Positions 25,424 through 26,224 of a DNA stretch of 26,224 nucleotides are shown in pieces. Position 1 is the stretch's first letter. Each line of letters begins with the position of its first letter. The notes below the pieces were generated by a model. The model did not search any database. It had not been told where the DNA came from and saw nothing but the letters and a program-made list of their open reading frames with translations. Source of the stretch: CAZMGG01 sp964565715 (GTDB lineage Bacteria > Planctomycetota > UBA1135 > UBA2386); assembly GCA_964565715.1 (NCBI GenBank), contig CAZMGG010000078.1:1-26224 (forward strand), in the 5' to 3' direction. Both the position numbers and the translations under genes were made by a program.

Positions 25424-26224
25424 ATGCTGAAACAGCGCAAGAGCATCGTTGGCCTCGACATCGGCACCAGCAGCATCAAGGCCGTCGAGCTCACCCACGA
25501 TCGGTACGACTTCGTCATCACCGGCTACGCGCAGATCGACGTGCCCAGCGAGCATGCGCGGTTCGACGCCCTGCGCGACCTGTTCCGCGCCGGCCGCTTC
25601 CGCACCAAGCGCGTCGCGTCGGCGGTGAGCGGCAAGAACGTCGTCTTCCGCTACATCAACATGGTCGACATGGCGGCGGAGAAGCTGCAGAGCGCGATCC
25701 GCTTCGAGGCCGACAAGTACATCCCGTTCGACGTCAACGAAGTCGAGATGGATGCGCAGAAGCTGGCGACGGTGCCCGGCGACGGCGGCAAGGACGAGAT
25801 GAAGGTCCTGCTGGTGGCGGCCAAGCGTTCGATCGTCGAGGACCAGGCGCAGATGCTGATCGAACTCGGCCTGCAGCCGGTCGCGGTCGCCGTCGACAGC
25901 TTCGCGATCGGCAACGCCTTCGAGCTGAGCGACCTGATCAACCCGGGCCTGCAGGAGGAGCAGCGGACCGTGGCCCTGATCGACGTCGGCGCCACCAAGT
26001 CGAGCATCAACATCCTGCGCAACAACGTCACCTGCTTCGCCCGCGAGGTGCCGATGGGCGGCGGTGACATGACCAATGCCATCATGCGCCGGTTCGGCGT
26101 CGAGGCGGCGGCGGCGGAGGCGATGAAGCGTGACCCCGGCGATCAGGCCGGCGACGTCCGCGAGGCCTGCAGCCAGGTGCTCGACGATCTGGGCAACGAG
26201 ATCAACCTGTCGTTCGACTTCTTC
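25424..26224 (+). CDS. pilM: Type IV pilus assembly protein PilM (5' part, cut by window end)
   Basis: PilM is an actin-like ATP-binding cytoplasmic protein that binds the N-terminus of PilN and helps build the type IV pilus alignment complex. The ATG at 25424, preceded by GGGGAG about 11 bases upstream, opens a frame of 267 codons still open at the window edge. The actin-fold phosphate-1 motif is near residues 8-18 (VGLDIGTSSIKAVEL), and the phosphate-2 motif is ALIDVGATKSSINI near 185-198. The stretch IRFEADKYIPFDVNEVEMD is characteristic of PilM. It has its own upstream region after ptsH, so it is probably the first gene of a pil operon (pilNO expected downstream, outside the window). Confidence 0.95.
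   Translation, partial: MLKQRKSIVGLDIGTSSIKAVELTHDRYDFVITGYAQIDVPSEHARFDALRDLFRAGRFRTKRVASAVSGKNVVFRYINMVDMAAEKLQSAIRFEADKYIPFDVNEVEMDAQKLATVPGDGGKDEMKVLLVAAKRSIVEDQAQMLIELGLQPVAVAVDSFAIGNAFELSDLINPGLQEEQRTVALIDVGATKSSINILRNNVTCFAREVPMGGGDMTNAIMRRFGVEAAAAEAMKRDPGDQAGDVREACSQVLDDLGNEINLSFDFF

Overview
This is a GC-rich chromosomal window with G or C at most third codon positions. It is densely packed: no gene-free stretch exceeds 300 bases. Gene content points to a free-living diderm bacterium: an alpha-operon ribosomal cluster, sigma-54 with PTS-Ntr proteins, a PilM type IV pilus protein, HrpB helicase and a secreted squalene-cyclase-like repeat protein. The combination does not fit the usual Proteobacteria or Bacteroidota gene orders. 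Planctomycetota is a reasonable but unverified guess, and no database search could be run.

Layout. (1) 1-5027, plus strand: the end of the spc/alpha ribosomal operon, secY(partial)-adk-infA-rpmJ-rpsM-rpsK-rpsD-rpoA-rplQ, closed by a hairpin terminator near 5081-5113. (2) 5125-12596, minus strand: in transcription order, an alpha-oxoamine synthase resembling serine palmitoyltransferase, a secreted prenyltransferase-repeat protein, a fumarylacetoacetate-hydrolase-family enzyme and dnaE. (3) 12702-13712, plus strand: an extended SDR (NAD-dependent epimerase family), divergent from the oxoamine synthase; the gap holds a small inverted repeat. (4) 13729-14730, minus strand: an ornithine-transcarbamylase-family enzyme that looks like N-acetylornithine carbamoyltransferase. 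It is divergent from tadA (14763-15230, plus strand). (5) 15336-15736: an RNA-gene island with tRNA-Ser(CGA) on plus, then the SRP RNA and tRNA-Ser(GGA) on minus. (6) 15878-25293, plus strand: dnaX-ybaB-recR-hrpB-rpoN-hypothetical-truA-hpf-ptsN-ptsH, with several start/stop overlaps. (7) 25424 to the window end: pilM, running off the edge.

How the genes work together. Region 1 supplies translation, RNA polymerase alpha and the Sec channel. dnaE and dnaX encode replicase polymerase and clamp-loader subunits, and dnaX-ybaB-recR is the familiar replication/repair trio. rpoN-hpf-ptsN-ptsH matches the sigma-54/nitrogen-PTS cluster known from Proteobacteria, here with a two-TM hypothetical gene and truA inserted. 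The divergent oxoamine synthase/SDR pair could be two steps of bacterial sphingolipid synthesis, the most interesting hypothesis in the window. Most of the rest is housekeeping, and I see no phage, IS element, CRISPR array or defence island.
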